Positions 7,363-17,051 are shown, counted from the first letter of the stretch. The stretch is DNA of 64,000 nucleotides from CAIYRG01 sp964494505 (GCA_964494505.1 CAZBRO010000015.1:48725-112724); one strand, 5' to 3'. Made by a program: numbers and translations. Notes: a model not told the origin generated them from the sequence alone.

Positions 7363-9729
7363 ATGCTTGCGAAAGCGCTCTCTCTTCATCAAGAAGGCAA
7401 GCTTGATGAAGCGTCGGCCCTTTACCGCAAGATCCTGGCTCTCAACCCGAGAAATGCCGATGCCCTCCATCTGCTCGGCGTGATCGAACTCCAAAGAAAG
7501 AACCCATCAGCAGCCATCGAATTGATAGACCGAGCGATCGAGATCGACCCAAACAACGCAGTGTTTTTCTCTAACCGCGGCCTCGCTTTCGAAGGCCTGA
7601 AGCGTTTCCATGATGCACTCGCCAGCTACGGTCGTGCGCTGACGATCCAGCCCGGCTACGCCGACGCGCTCAATAACCGCGGCAATGCACTTCGAGCCCT
7701 GAACCGCTTCGATGACGCATTGGCGAGCTATGCTCGCGCATTGGCTGTCAAGCCCGACTACGCTGACGCTCTGAACAATCGGGGTGCGACGCTGAGCGAT
7801 CTGAAGCGTTTCAGTCAAGCACTCGCCAGCTACGATCGTGCACTGGCGATCAAGCCCGACTATGCCGATGCGCTCAATAACCGAGGTGCAGCGCTAAGCC
7901 GCCTGCACCGCTTCGATGACGCCATCGACAGCTACGATCGCGCTTTGGCGATCAGGCCTGACTATGCGGAAGCACTCAATAACCGCGGCAACGCGTTGAG
8001 CGAACTCAAGCGCTTCGACGACGCGATCGACAGCTATGATCGTGCCTTGGTAATCAGACCCGACTATGCCGAGGCGCTCTATAACCGGGGTGCAGCGCTG
8101 AACGACCTGAGGCGTCTTGAAGACGCACTGGTAAGCTACGATCTCGCCTTAGTCTGCAAACCCGACTATGCCGAAGCGCTCAATAGCCGGGGCGTCGCAC
8201 TGAGCGGTCTGAAGCGCTTCGATCAAGCGCTTGCAAGCTATGACCGTGCTCTGGCGATCAAGCCAGATTATGCGGAAGCGCACTATAATCGTGGCAACGT
8301 CCTCAGCGATTTGAAGCACTTTGACGAGGCACTTGCCAGCTATGATCGCGCGCTGGCGATTGAGCCCAACTATGCGTTCCTTATTGGAATGCGGCTACAT
8401 TGCAAGATGAGGATTTGCGATTGGCGTGCAATCGCCGAAGATACCTTTCTGCTTTCCGAACGGATTGAGTCGGGCGAAAAGGCGTCACTGCCATCCTCAG
8501 TCCTCGCCACGCCGTTGCCGGCAGCACTCCAGAAGAGATGTGCAGAGATCTTTATACGGGAAGAACATCCGCGAAGTTCCGTTCTACCAGACTTCAAAGC
8601 CCCGTACGCGCATGAGCGAATCCGGTTAGGCTATTTTTCGGCGGATTTTCACAGCCATGCCACCGCCTATCTGACCGCCGGTTTATTTGAGCATCACGAC
8701 AGAACCCAGTTTGAATTGATTGCCTTTTCGTTTGGTCCAGCGCAAGAAGATGCGATGAGAACAAGGTTAAAGACCTCGTTCGCCCGATTTCTGGAGGTGA
8801 ACACTCTTTCGGATAAGGACATCGCCTCGCTCGCCCGCAGCCTTGAAGTTGACATAGCCATCGACCTTAAAGGATTTACGCAGGACAGCCGGACAGGCGT
8901 GTTCGCGATGAGACCGGCGCCGGTTCAGGTCAGCTATCTCGGATACCCCGGAACGATGGGGGCGGATTACATCGACTACCTGATCGCAGATGCAACTCTT
9001 ATTCCAGAGGAACATCAAAAACACTATGCTGAAAAAATTGTCTACCTTCCTGACACATATCAAGTCAATGACTCAAAGCGCCTGATTGCCAACAGGCACT
9101 TTACCAGGACCGAATGTGGCTTGCCTGAAGATGGCTTTGTCTTTTGCTGTTTCAATAACAACTATAAGATTACCGGCGATATATTCGATGTATGGATGCG
9201 CCTATTGACTGCGGTCGATGGGAGCGTCCTATGGTTATTTGAAGATAATGCTTTTGCCATTAGGAATTTGAGAGCGGAAGCGCAGGCTCGCGGCATCGCA
9301 CCTGAACGGCTTGTGTTTGCCAAGCGGATGGACTTGCCGGAGCATTTGTCTCGCCATCGATTGGCGGATTTGTTCTTGGACACTCTTCCCTACAACGCAC
9401 ATACCACTGCCAGCGACGCGCTCTGGGCTGGGTTGCCGGTCCTGACGTGTGTGGGCAAGACATTTCCAGGCAGGGTTGCGGCAAGCCTGCTCAATGCGGT
9501 CGGCCTGCCGGAGTTGATAACGCGAGACCTGGATGCGTACGAATGCTTAGCACGCGACCTCGCCACGGATCCGAGTAAATTGCGGTCGATAAGGGACAAA
9601 TTGGCGGCCAATCGTCTTACCCATCCATTATTCGACACAGCGCGCTTCGCCAGACATATTGAATCGGCCTATGCGTCGATGTGGACACGTCAACAGGCCG
9701 GGCTCACACCTCAGCGCATTTATGTTTAA
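7363..9729 (+). CDS. TPR-SPINDLY protein, O-GlcNAc transferase-like (GT41), copy 1
   Basis: A 788-residue cytoplasmic glycosyltransferase-like protein. Residues 1 to about 345 are TPR helices, nine or more 34-residue units of the form ALASYDRALAIKPDYADALN. The catalytic region follows: LGYFSADFHSHATAYL (about 418), DLKGFTQDSRTG, VSYLGYPGTMGADYIDYLIA, FCCFNNNYKIT (about 593) and DTLPYNAHTTASDALWAGLP (about 672), the GT41 donor-site hallmark. The family moves GlcNAc or another sugar from a nucleotide donor to Ser/Thr of proteins. ATG 7363 is preferred, but AGGAGG (7341-7346) is rather far upstream, and TTG 7318 (15 codons earlier) is possible. It follows receptor 1 on the same strand. Confidence 0.9.
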   Translation: MLAKALSLHQEGKLDEASALYRKILALNPRNADALHLLGVIELQRKNPSAAIELIDRAIEIDPNNAVFFSNRGLAFEGLKRFHDALASYGRALTIQPGYADALNNRGNALRALNRFDDALASYARALAVKPDYADALNNRGATLSDLKRFSQALASYDRALAIKPDYADALNNRGAALSRLHRFDDAIDSYDRALAIRPDYAEALNNRGNALSELKRFDDAIDSYDRALVIRPDYAEALYNRGAALNDLRRLEDALVSYDLALVCKPDYAEALNSRGVALSGLKRFDQALASYDRALAIKPDYAEAHYNRGNVLSDLKHFDEALASYDRALAIEPNYAFLIGMRLHCKMRICDWRAIAEDTFLLSERIESGEKASLPSSVLATPLPAALQKRCAEIFIREEHPRSSVLPDFKAPYAHERIRLGYFSADFHSHATAYLTAGLFEHHDRTQFELIAFSFGPAQEDAMRTRLKTSFARFLEVNTLSDKDIASLARSLEVDIAIDLKGFTQDSRTGVFAMRPAPVQVSYLGYPGTMGADYIDYLIADATLIPEEHQKHYAEKIVYLPDTYQVNDSKRLIANRHFTRTECGLPEDGFVFCCFNNNYKITGDIFDVWMRLLTAVDGSVLWLFEDNAFAIRNLRAEAQARGIAPERLVFAKRMDLPEHLSRHRLADLFLDTLPYNAHTTASDALWAGLPVLTCVGKTFPGRVAASLLNAVGLPELITRDLDAYECLARDLATDPSKLRSIRDKLAANRLTHPLFDTARFARHIESAYASMWTRQQAGLTPQRIYV
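7561..8374 (+). repeat. Tandem 102-bp units encoding TPR repeats
   Basis: Eight successive 102-nt units inside the TPR-SPINDLY gene. Blocks such as AGCTA(C/T)GATCGTGC and CCCGACTATGCCGA recur at exactly 102-nt spacing with only scattered differences, suggesting recent unit duplication or gene conversion. The reading frame is kept, so unit number could vary between strains without breaking the gene. Confidence 0.75.
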
Positions 9730-9865
9730 CTCTGTTTCGGCCGGCACTCTGGGCCAGGCCGGATAACCCCGTGAAGATTAACTATCTTTCGAGAAGTCCC
9801 TCGATAGCGCGGGCGAATTCGCTAGGACTGCCGCTCGAAAATGGAGCCGTTGCGAGGACAGCCTA

Positions 9866-10600
9866 GTGAAAAGTAATGTCATCAAACCAATTCTTGTTGC
9901 AAGCGCCCTGGGTTTAGGAATTTTTGGCTTCACGATCGACGCACGCGCAACGCTTCTTGTCAGCGCATCGGTCGGCGGCGCTCCGAATGGCGCCAATTAT
10001 GTTAATTTCGACAACCTGCCTCTCGGCAATGGGGCGGGCGTTAGCGGTGGCGTGGGAGTGACCTTTACCTCAGGGGACGCCGCTGCCGTCGCAGGGGCAT
10101 TGGTGAACCGATATGCAGCGCCATACCTGTCCAACGGAAATGGCGCGTCCTTCGGTGATTTCAGCAACGGTCCCGACACCACAAACTATTTGTCCACCGG
10201 GATAGGCTCGGTCACTCTGACCTTCTCCACGGATCATCATTATCTGGGCCTTCTCTGGGGATCCGTCGATGGTTATAACACGCTGAGCTTTTACGACGGC
10301 GCAAATTTGGTAGGATTGATTACCGGCGCCGATGTGTGGGCGAGCGCCAATGGCGATCAAGGCGTCAACGGCAGCTACTACGCAAATATCACATCAGACA
10401 TTCCGTTCGATTCCGTCGTCGCCTCAAGCAGCAACTATGCATTTGAGTTCGACAATGTGGCATATGTTTCGGAAGCCGGAACAAATGGCGCTAATCCTCC
10501 GGCAAATGTACCAGAACCTTCTGCGCTTGCGCTTTTCTGCACCGCAGTTCTTGGCTTTGTGGGACTCGGGCGAACTCGCCGCCGCCGTGCACGGGCATAA
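9866..10600 (+). CDS. PEP-CTERM sorting-domain surface protein 1
   Basis: A 244-residue exported protein with a signal peptide to about residue 30. The C-terminus is the tripartite PEP-CTERM signal: VPEPSALAL, a hydrophobic helix FCTAVLGFVGLG, then the basic tail RTRRRRARA. Exosortase would cut and anchor or release it at the surface. The mature domain (GVGVTFTSGDAA, GSVTLTFSTDHHYLGLLWGS) recalls Npun_F0296-type exosortase-dependent surface proteins, a tentative match. The start is GTG 9866, with GAGGA 8 bases upstream. No exosortase gene is in this window. It follows the TPR-SPINDLY gene by 136 bp and is probably transcribed separately. Confidence 0.85.
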   Translation: MKSNVIKPILVASALGLGIFGFTIDARATLLVSASVGGAPNGANYVNFDNLPLGNGAGVSGGVGVTFTSGDAAAVAGALVNRYAAPYLSNGNGASFGDFSNGPDTTNYLSTGIGSVTLTFSTDHHYLGLLWGSVDGYNTLSFYDGANLVGLITGADVWASANGDQGVNGSYYANITSDIPFDSVVASSSNYAFEFDNVAYVSEAGTNGANPPANVPEPSALALFCTAVLGFVGLGRTRRRRARA

Positions 10601-10874
10601 TCCAAAGCGGCCATTTCAATCTTACATTCGAGTGCAGTCCGACGTAACACGTTGATGCCCATGCTTGCCTTCATGCCGCCGGCGAGCGGTGGCCATCCGA
10701 GCTTTCGAGACTCTTACACCGAAGTGTGGTGACCAACTGACTCGATGCACGTAAATTCACACCCGGGCCTCAGCGGTTCATCTCGACGGCTAAGGATTAA
10801 TGCCCCCCGGCTTGTCCTCCACCGAGCCGCTGGGGCCCACAACGCTAATCTTTTTGCGACCGCAAGGGGCTTGC

Positions 10875-11306
10875 ATGCGTCGCTGCATGATGCTGGCTGC
10901 CTGCGCCGTGTTCTTGAGCGGCTGCACCGTGGATTACCCGATCCTGGTCGAGAACGATATGGGCCTGCTGATGCGCGGGCGCGGGGAGCTGTATCCCACG
11001 GGCGGTAGCTTCAGCATCATGGACCAGAGTCTGACCTGCAGCGGTAGCTATGAATCCTATAACACCGAATGGACCTTCGTGATCCCGACGACTTGCAGCG
11101 ACGGTCGCACAGGCACCGTCTTGGCGACCCGTGACAGCGGTCTTAGCGGACGCGGAACAATGACCCTGAACGATGGCACGACGGTGAGGTTCTTCTATGG
11201 CGCGGCAGCGGCCTACCATGAGTATCTTCGCGGGTTGCCGCCATCCGTCCCCGAACGTCAGGGTGCAATGTTTCCAGTGGAATTGCCGTCTCCCGAAGAG
11301 ATGTGA
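10875..11306 (+). CDS. Lipoprotein of unknown function
   Basis: A 143-residue predicted lipoprotein: MRRCMMLAACAVFLSGC carries a lipobox LSGC, with Cys 17 as the acylated residue. ATG 10875 has AAGGGG 5 bases upstream and is chosen over a longer frame from 10800, which would bury the signal peptide. The mature part has a Gly-rich RGRGELYPTGGSFSI, two Cys (LTCSGSY and TTCSDGR) and a GRGTMTLNDGTTVRF strand pattern, suggesting a small beta-rich domain. It is convergent with PDF-family copy D. No family recognised. Confidence 0.68.
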   Translation: MRRCMMLAACAVFLSGCTVDYPILVENDMGLLMRGRGELYPTGGSFSIMDQSLTCSGSYESYNTEWTFVIPTTCSDGRTGTVLATRDSGLSGRGTMTLNDGTTVRFFYGAAAAYHEYLRGLPPSVPERQGAMFPVELPSPEEM

Positions 11307-11376
11307 TCCATTGACTTGCCCCCGTTGCCGGCGGCTACTTACACGCGCCACACATAATTGATTCCGCAAACCCTGC

Positions 11377-12303
11377 TCAGAAATCTGCCTTGTCCGCAGT
11401 AGGGACGAACGCATCGTTCCTTCCAGCGAAGAAATCAAACGGGTTCTCGGAGCAAACGTTTTCCTCCCATGCCATTGCCGGGCGCTCGTATGTGATCGCC
11501 CCAGACCAGGGCATCGTGAAGACGCCTTCATCCTCCACGGTAAAAACAACTTGGAGGCGTTTGCCCCGATACGAAAGGTCGGAAGCGGTATCGGGAACGC
11601 GGGCATTTTCTTTCAGATTGCGCGCCACCGCTGCCTGGGCCTCATCGTATTCGACCATCCGATAGCGCTCCACCACGTGGAGCGCCGAGCTGAAGGGGGT
11701 GCCGTACATATCGACCATCGCAAATGGTCTGTCGGCCTTGATCCCGACTGTGTCGATTACCAGTGTGTCACCTTCGTAATGACCGACCGAATCTCCGTAC
11801 CAGGACGGGGCAACGCGTACCGGATGAGGCTCATTCAAGCGCACATGGCGAAATTCATGATTGCGCAGATAGAGGAAAACGATCTCCCGCGGCTGTTGCA
11901 GCATCTGCATGCCGGGCTGGAAAAAAATGTAGGGTACCCCGGAGGGCCAGCACCGGTTGCTTGGCGTCGGAGACGTCGTACCGGACAACGCGATTTCACC
12001 GATTCTTTTCACGGTTGCCGCCGCCCCGGGCTTCAGAATGGGATTGGTGTAGTCGCCAACGAATTGACCGTTGTTTCCCGCCCCGTTCGCGCGGCGCGAT
12101 CGGTTGAAGACAGGCCCTGGTCCCGATGCTGGTGGCTCGATGCCGGGAAAGTATGGATGGACCCACATGCCGGAAAAATCAGGTATGGAGACGGCTCCTT
12201 CCGCATGGCCCGCCGCAAGGGACACCATTGGACCGAGGGCGATCACCGCCACCGCGGTCCCCAATGCCGCCAAGAGAACGAGGCTCCGGCGCAGCCGGTT
12301 CAT
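11377..12303 (-). CDS. Secreted protein of the PDF paralogous family (copy D)
   Basis: A 308-residue protein with a long signal peptide (basic MNRLRRS, cleavage near LAAGHA). The mature part starts with SIPDFSGMWVHP and the protein ends in DKADF. Shared core: NRCWPSGVPYIFF, QQPREIVFLYLRNHEFRH, APSWYGDSVGHYEGDTLVID, LHVVERYRMV, FTVEDEGVFTMPW, and the late Cys in NVCSENPFDFF. It differs from the others by an insertion after the VERY segment (EAQAAVARNLKENARVP) and by PREI for PKEV. The ATG is preceded by AGGGGGG. It stands alone on this strand, convergent with the upstream lipoprotein. Exported; function unknown. Confidence 0.76.
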   Translation of the reverse strand: MNRLRRSLVLLAALGTAVAVIALGPMVSLAAGHAEGAVSIPDFSGMWVHPYFPGIEPPASGPGPVFNRSRRANGAGNNGQFVGDYTNPILKPGAAATVKRIGEIALSGTTSPTPSNRCWPSGVPYIFFQPGMQMLQQPREIVFLYLRNHEFRHVRLNEPHPVRVAPSWYGDSVGHYEGDTLVIDTVGIKADRPFAMVDMYGTPFSSALHVVERYRMVEYDEAQAAVARNLKENARVPDTASDLSYRGKRLQVVFTVEDEGVFTMPWSGAITYERPAMAWEENVCSENPFDFFAGRNDAFVPTADKADF

Positions 12304-12963
12304 GATCGCCCCCCTATTGCTATTTGGCGCTTGCGCACACCACGCTGCCCAAAGTTCTTAGATACTGATCCATGCATCGGCAAGGAGCGCGAGATGGGGT
12401 TTGCTGCGCTGCAATATTCCAACCTCTCAGGTACCAGCACAACCGAACATGACGCCGTTATCACTCCCCGTTCAGGCTGGCGGAACGAAACCTGCGTACT
12501 ATCGGCGAATTCGGGGAATTCCACCAGATAGGAGAGGACGGGCAAATTTACGCTCTCAGGGTAGCCATTTCAGTTTTGGTTTTGGGTCTGTGGTTCGTCG
12601 ATAGGGCGCATGCCGGTATGCCCGTTGGACATTTCGCCGCTCTTAGGACGTTTGCTGGAAAGATAGGCCCTGGGACAGGATCTCGAAGCAGCCCTGCTGC
12701 TGGCTCTCGCCAGCTCCGAACCACAAATAAGGACGGTGCTGGTTCGCCGCGCCAAGTGCCGCCCAAAGATGCTTGTGCCGCTCAGGCCGGACCACGCGGC
12801 AACAGCGATGTGCCGGAGTGTTCAAGCGCAAATTCGATCAAAGCACCAAAAACGAACGATGAAAAGCAGGTTGCCCCTACCACCCATCCGAATGTCGTAC
12901 CGTGTATTTTATATCCGGGCCGACAGTGCCTATAATCGCCAAAGTCAATATTCTGGATGAAAG
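12304..12963. other. Intergenic region, 660 bp, no supported gene
   Basis: Only short frames of low plausibility occur on both strands. A minus-strand frame at 12643-12831 has a protein-like run (LWAALGAANQHRPYLWFGAG) but no recognisable family, a poor start and no ribosome site; it might be a relic. I see no RNA gene, repeat or clear operator. Confidence 0.4.
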
Positions 12964-13290
12964 ATGGTCCCGCGTCCGACTAAAGCGGCCTTGTTCATAA
13001 TTCAACTCGCGACCGCGCTTTCTCTTTTCTTCCTTGATATCTACCTGGGCCCCGGCATTGCCGACGGGATCGGGTATTCGATTGTCATTGTGTTGTGCTT
13101 GGGAAGACCAAATCGGGTTTATTCGCTGGGGTGGGCAGGGTTCACGACAATTCTTGTTGTCGCCGGCGGAATTATTTCACCAGATCGCAGTTTTCTTCAC
13201 GTCGATCTCACCAATCGAGTCCTTGAGATATTCACAATTTGGGTTGTCTGGTTCGTCATATCAGAGGTTTGGCCAAAGACGCTGAATTGA
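12964..13290 (+). CDS. Small four-helix membrane protein, possibly an orphan sensor-kinase membrane domain
   Basis: A 108-residue, almost wholly hydrophobic protein with four predicted membrane helices: about 8-28 (ALFIIQLATALSLFFLDIYL), 32-48, 54-73 and 86-103 (FTIWVVWFVISEVW). The layout LDIYLGPGIADGIGYSIVIV resembles the membrane module before the kinase core in some histidine kinases, including the one at 55751-56803 (LCIGYLDYRTGTDTTFSAIY). No HisKA or PAS domain follows: the frame stops after the last helix. It may be a small stand-alone membrane protein or the surviving front of a kinase gene. The ribosome site is weak (GATGAAAG). Confidence 0.5.
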   Translation: MVPRPTKAALFIIQLATALSLFFLDIYLGPGIADGIGYSIVIVLCLGRPNRVYSLGWAGFTTILVVAGGIISPDRSFLHVDLTNRVLEIFTIWVVWFVISEVWPKTLN

Positions 13291-13344
13291 AGCGTTGTAG
13301 CCCTCCCCGACAGATTTCCCGGGTTGGCCGACAGGGGCATACGT

Positions 13345-14454
13345 CTATTTCGTCTTCACATATTTGCGCAGATTGTGCGCCGCGACATCAGCGGAATAGA
13401 TCGCGCCTTCGTCGTCTGCGGCAATGCCTGATGAGGTTGTGCCGCGGGTCAAGCTGTTCGGGTCTGCGGGATCAGGAATGAATGCCTTAAGCGAACCGTC
13501 CAAGGCATTGCCGACGACGATACCCCTGATCTCGCCTCTTTTGGCCGCCGGATCGGGAAATCCAGAGCCCACATAGATTGTGTCGTCCTTGCCCACAAAC
13601 ACGGAACTTGGCTCGCCAAACTGCTTCCACACGGCCAGTAATTTACCGTCCAAATCGAAGACCTGGATCCGCTGATTGCGGCGGTCGGCAACATAAAGAC
13701 GATTCTGCGTGCCCCCAATGAAGATGTCGTGCGGTTCGTCGAAATCGCCCGGTGCGGAGCCTCGCTTGCCCCAGCTTTTGATGAATTTTCCTTCCTTGGA
13801 AAATTTCAGCACCCGGCCATTGTTGTGTGCGTTGGGCAGATGGCCGTCCGTGACGAAGATATCGCCATTGGGTGCAATAGCGACGCCGGTCGGCCGATCG
13901 AACGTATCCGGGCCGCTGCCTGACACACCTTCCTTGCCAAGCGTCATCAGCACTTTGCCGTCTGGCGAAAGTTTCAACACCTCCTGGCCCATGACGACAC
14001 CAGCCGCGTTCCTGGCGGACATTCCGAGCACCGTCTCGGCGTCATTGACGTCCGTCACCCAAAGATTTCCGCCCTGATCCACGGTGAAGCCATGAGGGTA
14101 GGCGAACAGACCGGCGCCAAAGCTCTTCAGCAGTCTGCCGGCGTGATCGAATTCCAGAATCGGCGGATTGGCGGGCCCGCGATTGATACAAACCGCACTG
14201 CCCGGAGGCACCGTATTGAAACAACGATGAAACACCCAAACATTGCCGTTTGGGACGACATGAACGCGGATGACTTCACCCCAATGGCCACCATTCATAC
14301 TTTGCGGCAGCGTGGGCCACGTGGGATCGAGCCGGTAAGGATTGGGCAGGTCGCGAGGATTGGGATATTGCGTCTGCGCTACCGCGGCGAACGCAAAAAT
14401 AGTGGCGGCGCCGCCAGCCAAAAGATGTGCCATAGCTTTTCTCGCGCGCGACAT
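13345..14454 (-). CDS. Secreted NHL-repeat six-bladed beta-propeller protein
   Basis: A 369-residue exported protein. ATG 14454 is preferred, with GGGGAGGAATAG before it; a longer frame begins at 14481. The signal peptide ends near AVAQTQ. Repeated NHL strands follow: ILEFDHAGRLLKSFG, PHGFTVDQGGNLWVTD, VLKLSPDGKVLMTLGK, FDRPTGVAIAPNGDIFVTDG, FDEPHDIFIGG, RLYVADRRNQRIQVFDLDGK and SGIAADDEGAIYSADV. These build a beta-propeller like that in peptidyl-alpha-hydroxyglycine amidating lyases. Full catalytic equivalence is not shown; binding of a ligand or protein in the periplasm is equally possible. Transcribed toward, and 54 bp from, the small membrane protein gene. Confidence 0.82.
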   Translation of the reverse strand: MSRARKAMAHLLAGGAATIFAFAAVAQTQYPNPRDLPNPYRLDPTWPTLPQSMNGGHWGEVIRVHVVPNGNVWVFHRCFNTVPPGSAVCINRGPANPPILEFDHAGRLLKSFGAGLFAYPHGFTVDQGGNLWVTDVNDAETVLGMSARNAAGVVMGQEVLKLSPDGKVLMTLGKEGVSGSGPDTFDRPTGVAIAPNGDIFVTDGHLPNAHNNGRVLKFSKEGKFIKSWGKRGSAPGDFDEPHDIFIGGTQNRLYVADRRNQRIQVFDLDGKLLAVWKQFGEPSSVFVGKDDTIYVGSGFPDPAAKRGEIRGIVVGNALDGSLKAFIPDPADPNSLTRGTTSSGIAADDEGAIYSADVAAHNLRKYVKTK

Positions 14455-14765
14455 TCTATTCCTCCCCAGTTTCCGTTCCACAAGCTTAATCGAAAAACTA
14501 GCTTATCGGCGCGTTTGATATCAAATCTTGCATGCAATTGGGATTATCCTCCGGGCTTCGCCTGCCCTGGGACCCGCGGTCCGGTGGTTGTCGATTTGGG
14601 AGCGTGTGTGATAATCAAACGATTCTATCGCGCGCGAAACCAACACGCGTAGTTGCCGTCTTTGCCGGCACGTGACCGAAAGCGAGGCAACAGTTTTGGG
14701 GCCGTTCAGATGTGTCCAAGTGCAATCCGCCACGGAGCGCGGCGCCGCGCTTGAGATATCCGTCC
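14455..14765. other. Divergent intergenic region between NHL gene and TPR-SPINDLY copy 2
   Basis: About 310 bp with outward promoters expected on both sides. The only clear structure is the 12-bp palindrome at 14514-14525. No RNA or gene seen. Confidence 0.4.
14514..14525. promoter_or_regulatory. Perfect 12-bp palindrome TTTGATATCAAA, candidate operator
   Basis: It lies in the divergent intergenic region, 60 bp upstream of the NHL gene start and 240 bp upstream of TPR-SPINDLY copy 2. The TTGAT/ATCAA arms recall Fnr half sites, but with no spacer instead of four bases, so Fnr is not supported. A different dimeric repressor is possible. Confidence 0.3.
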
Positions 14766-17051
14766 ATGCACGACCGATTTGATGCCGCGCTGGCTGCCCA
14801 GAAGGCGGGCAATCTCGCCGAAGCGATGCAGATTTGCCGGGACATCCTCAAAGCCGACGCAAGGAATTTCAAGGCGCTCTATCTGCTCGGTTATGTCCAT
14901 GCACAGTCCGGCGAGATCGCCGAAGCGGAGCGCCTTATTGCGCAAGCGATAGGCGTCAATCCGCGCTCGCCGGATGCCCTGTACAATCGCGGCTGTCTGC
15001 TCCAGAAGCTGGATCGGCTCCAAGACGCGATTGTTTGCTTTGACAGCGCTATCGCACTCAACCCCTATTATATCGACGCCCTGATCAATCGCGGCGTCAC
15101 CCTGGCAGCGCTTAAGCGATACGGCGAAGCGGCCTCCGCTTTGGACCGAGCGTTGCGCATTCGGCCCGGCGATGCCGCGGTATGGATAGAGCGCGGAAAT
15201 GCTCTCACCGGAGCGCGGCGGTATTCGGAGGCGCTTTCCAGCTATGACAAGGCGCTTGAGGTCAGGCCGAATTATGTGGAAGCCTGGGAAAATCGGGGGC
15301 GCGCTCTGATGCTGCTGGAGCGCCACTCCGAGGCGTTGACGGATTTCGACAAAGTGTTAGCGGCGGATCCGCGGAGCGTGGCCGCGTGGACCGGCCGCGG
15401 CAATGCACTTGGCGAACTTCGCCGCGACGGGGAAGCGCTCGCCGCATTCGGCCGCGCACTAAGGGGCAGGCCGGACAGCGTCGGGGCGCTCCTCGGCCGC
15501 GGCTATGTGTTGCTGCGGCTCATGCGCTACGAGGAAGCGATTGCCGATTACAATAGGGCGCTCGCCATCGCCCCCGATTCTGTCCAGGCGCTCATCAACC
15601 GCGCTGCCGGTTTATTCGAACTGAAGCGCCTTGATGAGGCGATCCGCGATTACGAGCGGGCGCTCGCGCTCAATCCGGACATCCCCTTTGCCCGCGGCAA
15701 TCTCGCTTACTACAAGCTGCACGCTTGCGATTGGCGCCATCTTGAAGAAGAGCGAAACGCCATCTCTGAAGGCCTGCGTGCGGGGAAATCCATCGTATCG
15801 CCCTTCGTCAGTGTAGCGCTTTCGCCCTCAGCCGAGGAGCAATCACGCTCCGCTCACGTATGGATCGCAGACAAGTATCCACCAGCGCCGCCTTTGTGGC
15901 GGGGCGAAATCTACCGGCACGATAGGATGCGGATTGCCTATCTGTCGGCGGATTTCAATGCCCATGCGACGGCGCATCTCATGTCGGGTGTCTTCGAGCA
16001 CCATGATCGGCAGCGCTTCGAGACCATTGCGATCTCCTATGGTCCGGACGATGAAAGCGGGATGCGAACGCGGCTGCAGACGGCATTCGATCGCTTCATC
16101 GATGTGCGTACAAAGAGCGATTTCGAAATCGCGGCGCTCTTGCGTCAGCTCGAGGTGAATATCGCCATCGATCTTAAAGGGCTGACCAAGGATGCCCGCA
16201 GCGGAATCCTGAGCCACCGTCCGGCGCCCATACAAACCCATTATCTGGGTTATCCGGGGACCATGGGGGCGCCCTTTATGGACTATATCATCGCCGACGG
16301 GATCGTGATCCCGGAGGATCAGCGGCGATTCTACACCGAGCAGGTGGTCTATCTTCCCGATACGTATCAATGCAACGACGGAGCGCGGGACGATACGGGG
16401 CCGGCAAAAGCCCGGGCCGAATACGGATTGCCCGAAACAGGCTTCGTCTTTTGCTGCTTCAACAACAATTTCAAGATTCTCCCCGACCTGTTCAAAATCT
16501 GGATGCGCCTTCTCGCCCGGGTCGATGGCGCGGTCCTGTGGCTCATGGCCGACAACGCCAACGCAGCCCGCAATCTCGCTCAGGCCGCGAGCGAACACGG
16601 CATCGCGCCGGATCGATTGATTTTCGCGCCGCGCATAGGCGTGGCCGATCATTTGGCGCGGCACCGCGCGGCCGATCTCTTTCTCGATACACTTCCCTAT
16701 GGCGCCCACACCACGGCAAGCGACGCGTTATGGGCGGGACTTCCCGTCATTACGTGCCTCGGTTCCACGTTCGCGGGCCGTGTGGGCGCAAGCCTGTTGT
16801 CGGCCATCGGCTTGCCGGAATTGGTCGCCCGGTCGCTCGAGGAATACGAAGCCCTAGTGCTGAAGCTTGTCCGCGATCCGGCAGCGCTTGCAGCGATCAA
16901 GGAGAAGCTGGCGCGCAACCGCGACACGCACGCGCTCTTCGATACATCCCGGTTCACGCGCAATCTCGAAGCCGCGCTGATCACGATGTGGGAGCGTCAT
17001 CGGCGGGGTGAACCGCGGCAAGGCTTTACCGCCGCGTCCTCGCGCGAGTGA
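14766..17051 (+). CDS. TPR-SPINDLY protein, O-GlcNAc transferase-like (GT41), copy 2
   Basis: A 761-residue paralog of the protein at 7363. Residues 1 to about 320 hold TPR units (AMQICRDILKADARNFKALY first, then ALSSYDKALEVRPNYVEAW and others), more diverged from one another than in copy 1. The GT41 region follows: IAYLSADFNAHATAHLMSG (about 386), DLKGLTKDARSG, THYLGYPGTMGAPFMDYIIA, FCCFNNNFKILPDLF (about 561) and DTLPYGAHTTASDALWAGLP (about 640). Predicted cytoplasmic protein glycosyltransferase. ATG 14766 is chosen; GTG 14712 would add 18 residues with no better ribosome site. It runs tail-to-tail with PDF-family copy E, one base between the stop codons. Confidence 0.9.
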   Translation: MHDRFDAALAAQKAGNLAEAMQICRDILKADARNFKALYLLGYVHAQSGEIAEAERLIAQAIGVNPRSPDALYNRGCLLQKLDRLQDAIVCFDSAIALNPYYIDALINRGVTLAALKRYGEAASALDRALRIRPGDAAVWIERGNALTGARRYSEALSSYDKALEVRPNYVEAWENRGRALMLLERHSEALTDFDKVLAADPRSVAAWTGRGNALGELRRDGEALAAFGRALRGRPDSVGALLGRGYVLLRLMRYEEAIADYNRALAIAPDSVQALINRAAGLFELKRLDEAIRDYERALALNPDIPFARGNLAYYKLHACDWRHLEEERNAISEGLRAGKSIVSPFVSVALSPSAEEQSRSAHVWIADKYPPAPPLWRGEIYRHDRMRIAYLSADFNAHATAHLMSGVFEHHDRQRFETIAISYGPDDESGMRTRLQTAFDRFIDVRTKSDFEIAALLRQLEVNIAIDLKGLTKDARSGILSHRPAPIQTHYLGYPGTMGAPFMDYIIADGIVIPEDQRRFYTEQVVYLPDTYQCNDGARDDTGPAKARAEYGLPETGFVFCCFNNNFKILPDLFKIWMRLLARVDGAVLWLMADNANAARNLAQAASEHGIAPDRLIFAPRIGVADHLARHRAADLFLDTLPYGAHTTASDALWAGLPVITCLGSTFAGRVGASLLSAIGLPELVARSLEEYEALVLKLVRDPAALAAIKEKLARNRDTHALFDTSRFTRNLEAALITMWERHRRGEPRQGFTAASSRE

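Noticed and set aside
7561..8374. Possible CRISPR-like or minisatellite array
   Set aside because: The regular 102-nt units encode TPR repeats in one frame with no unique spacers.
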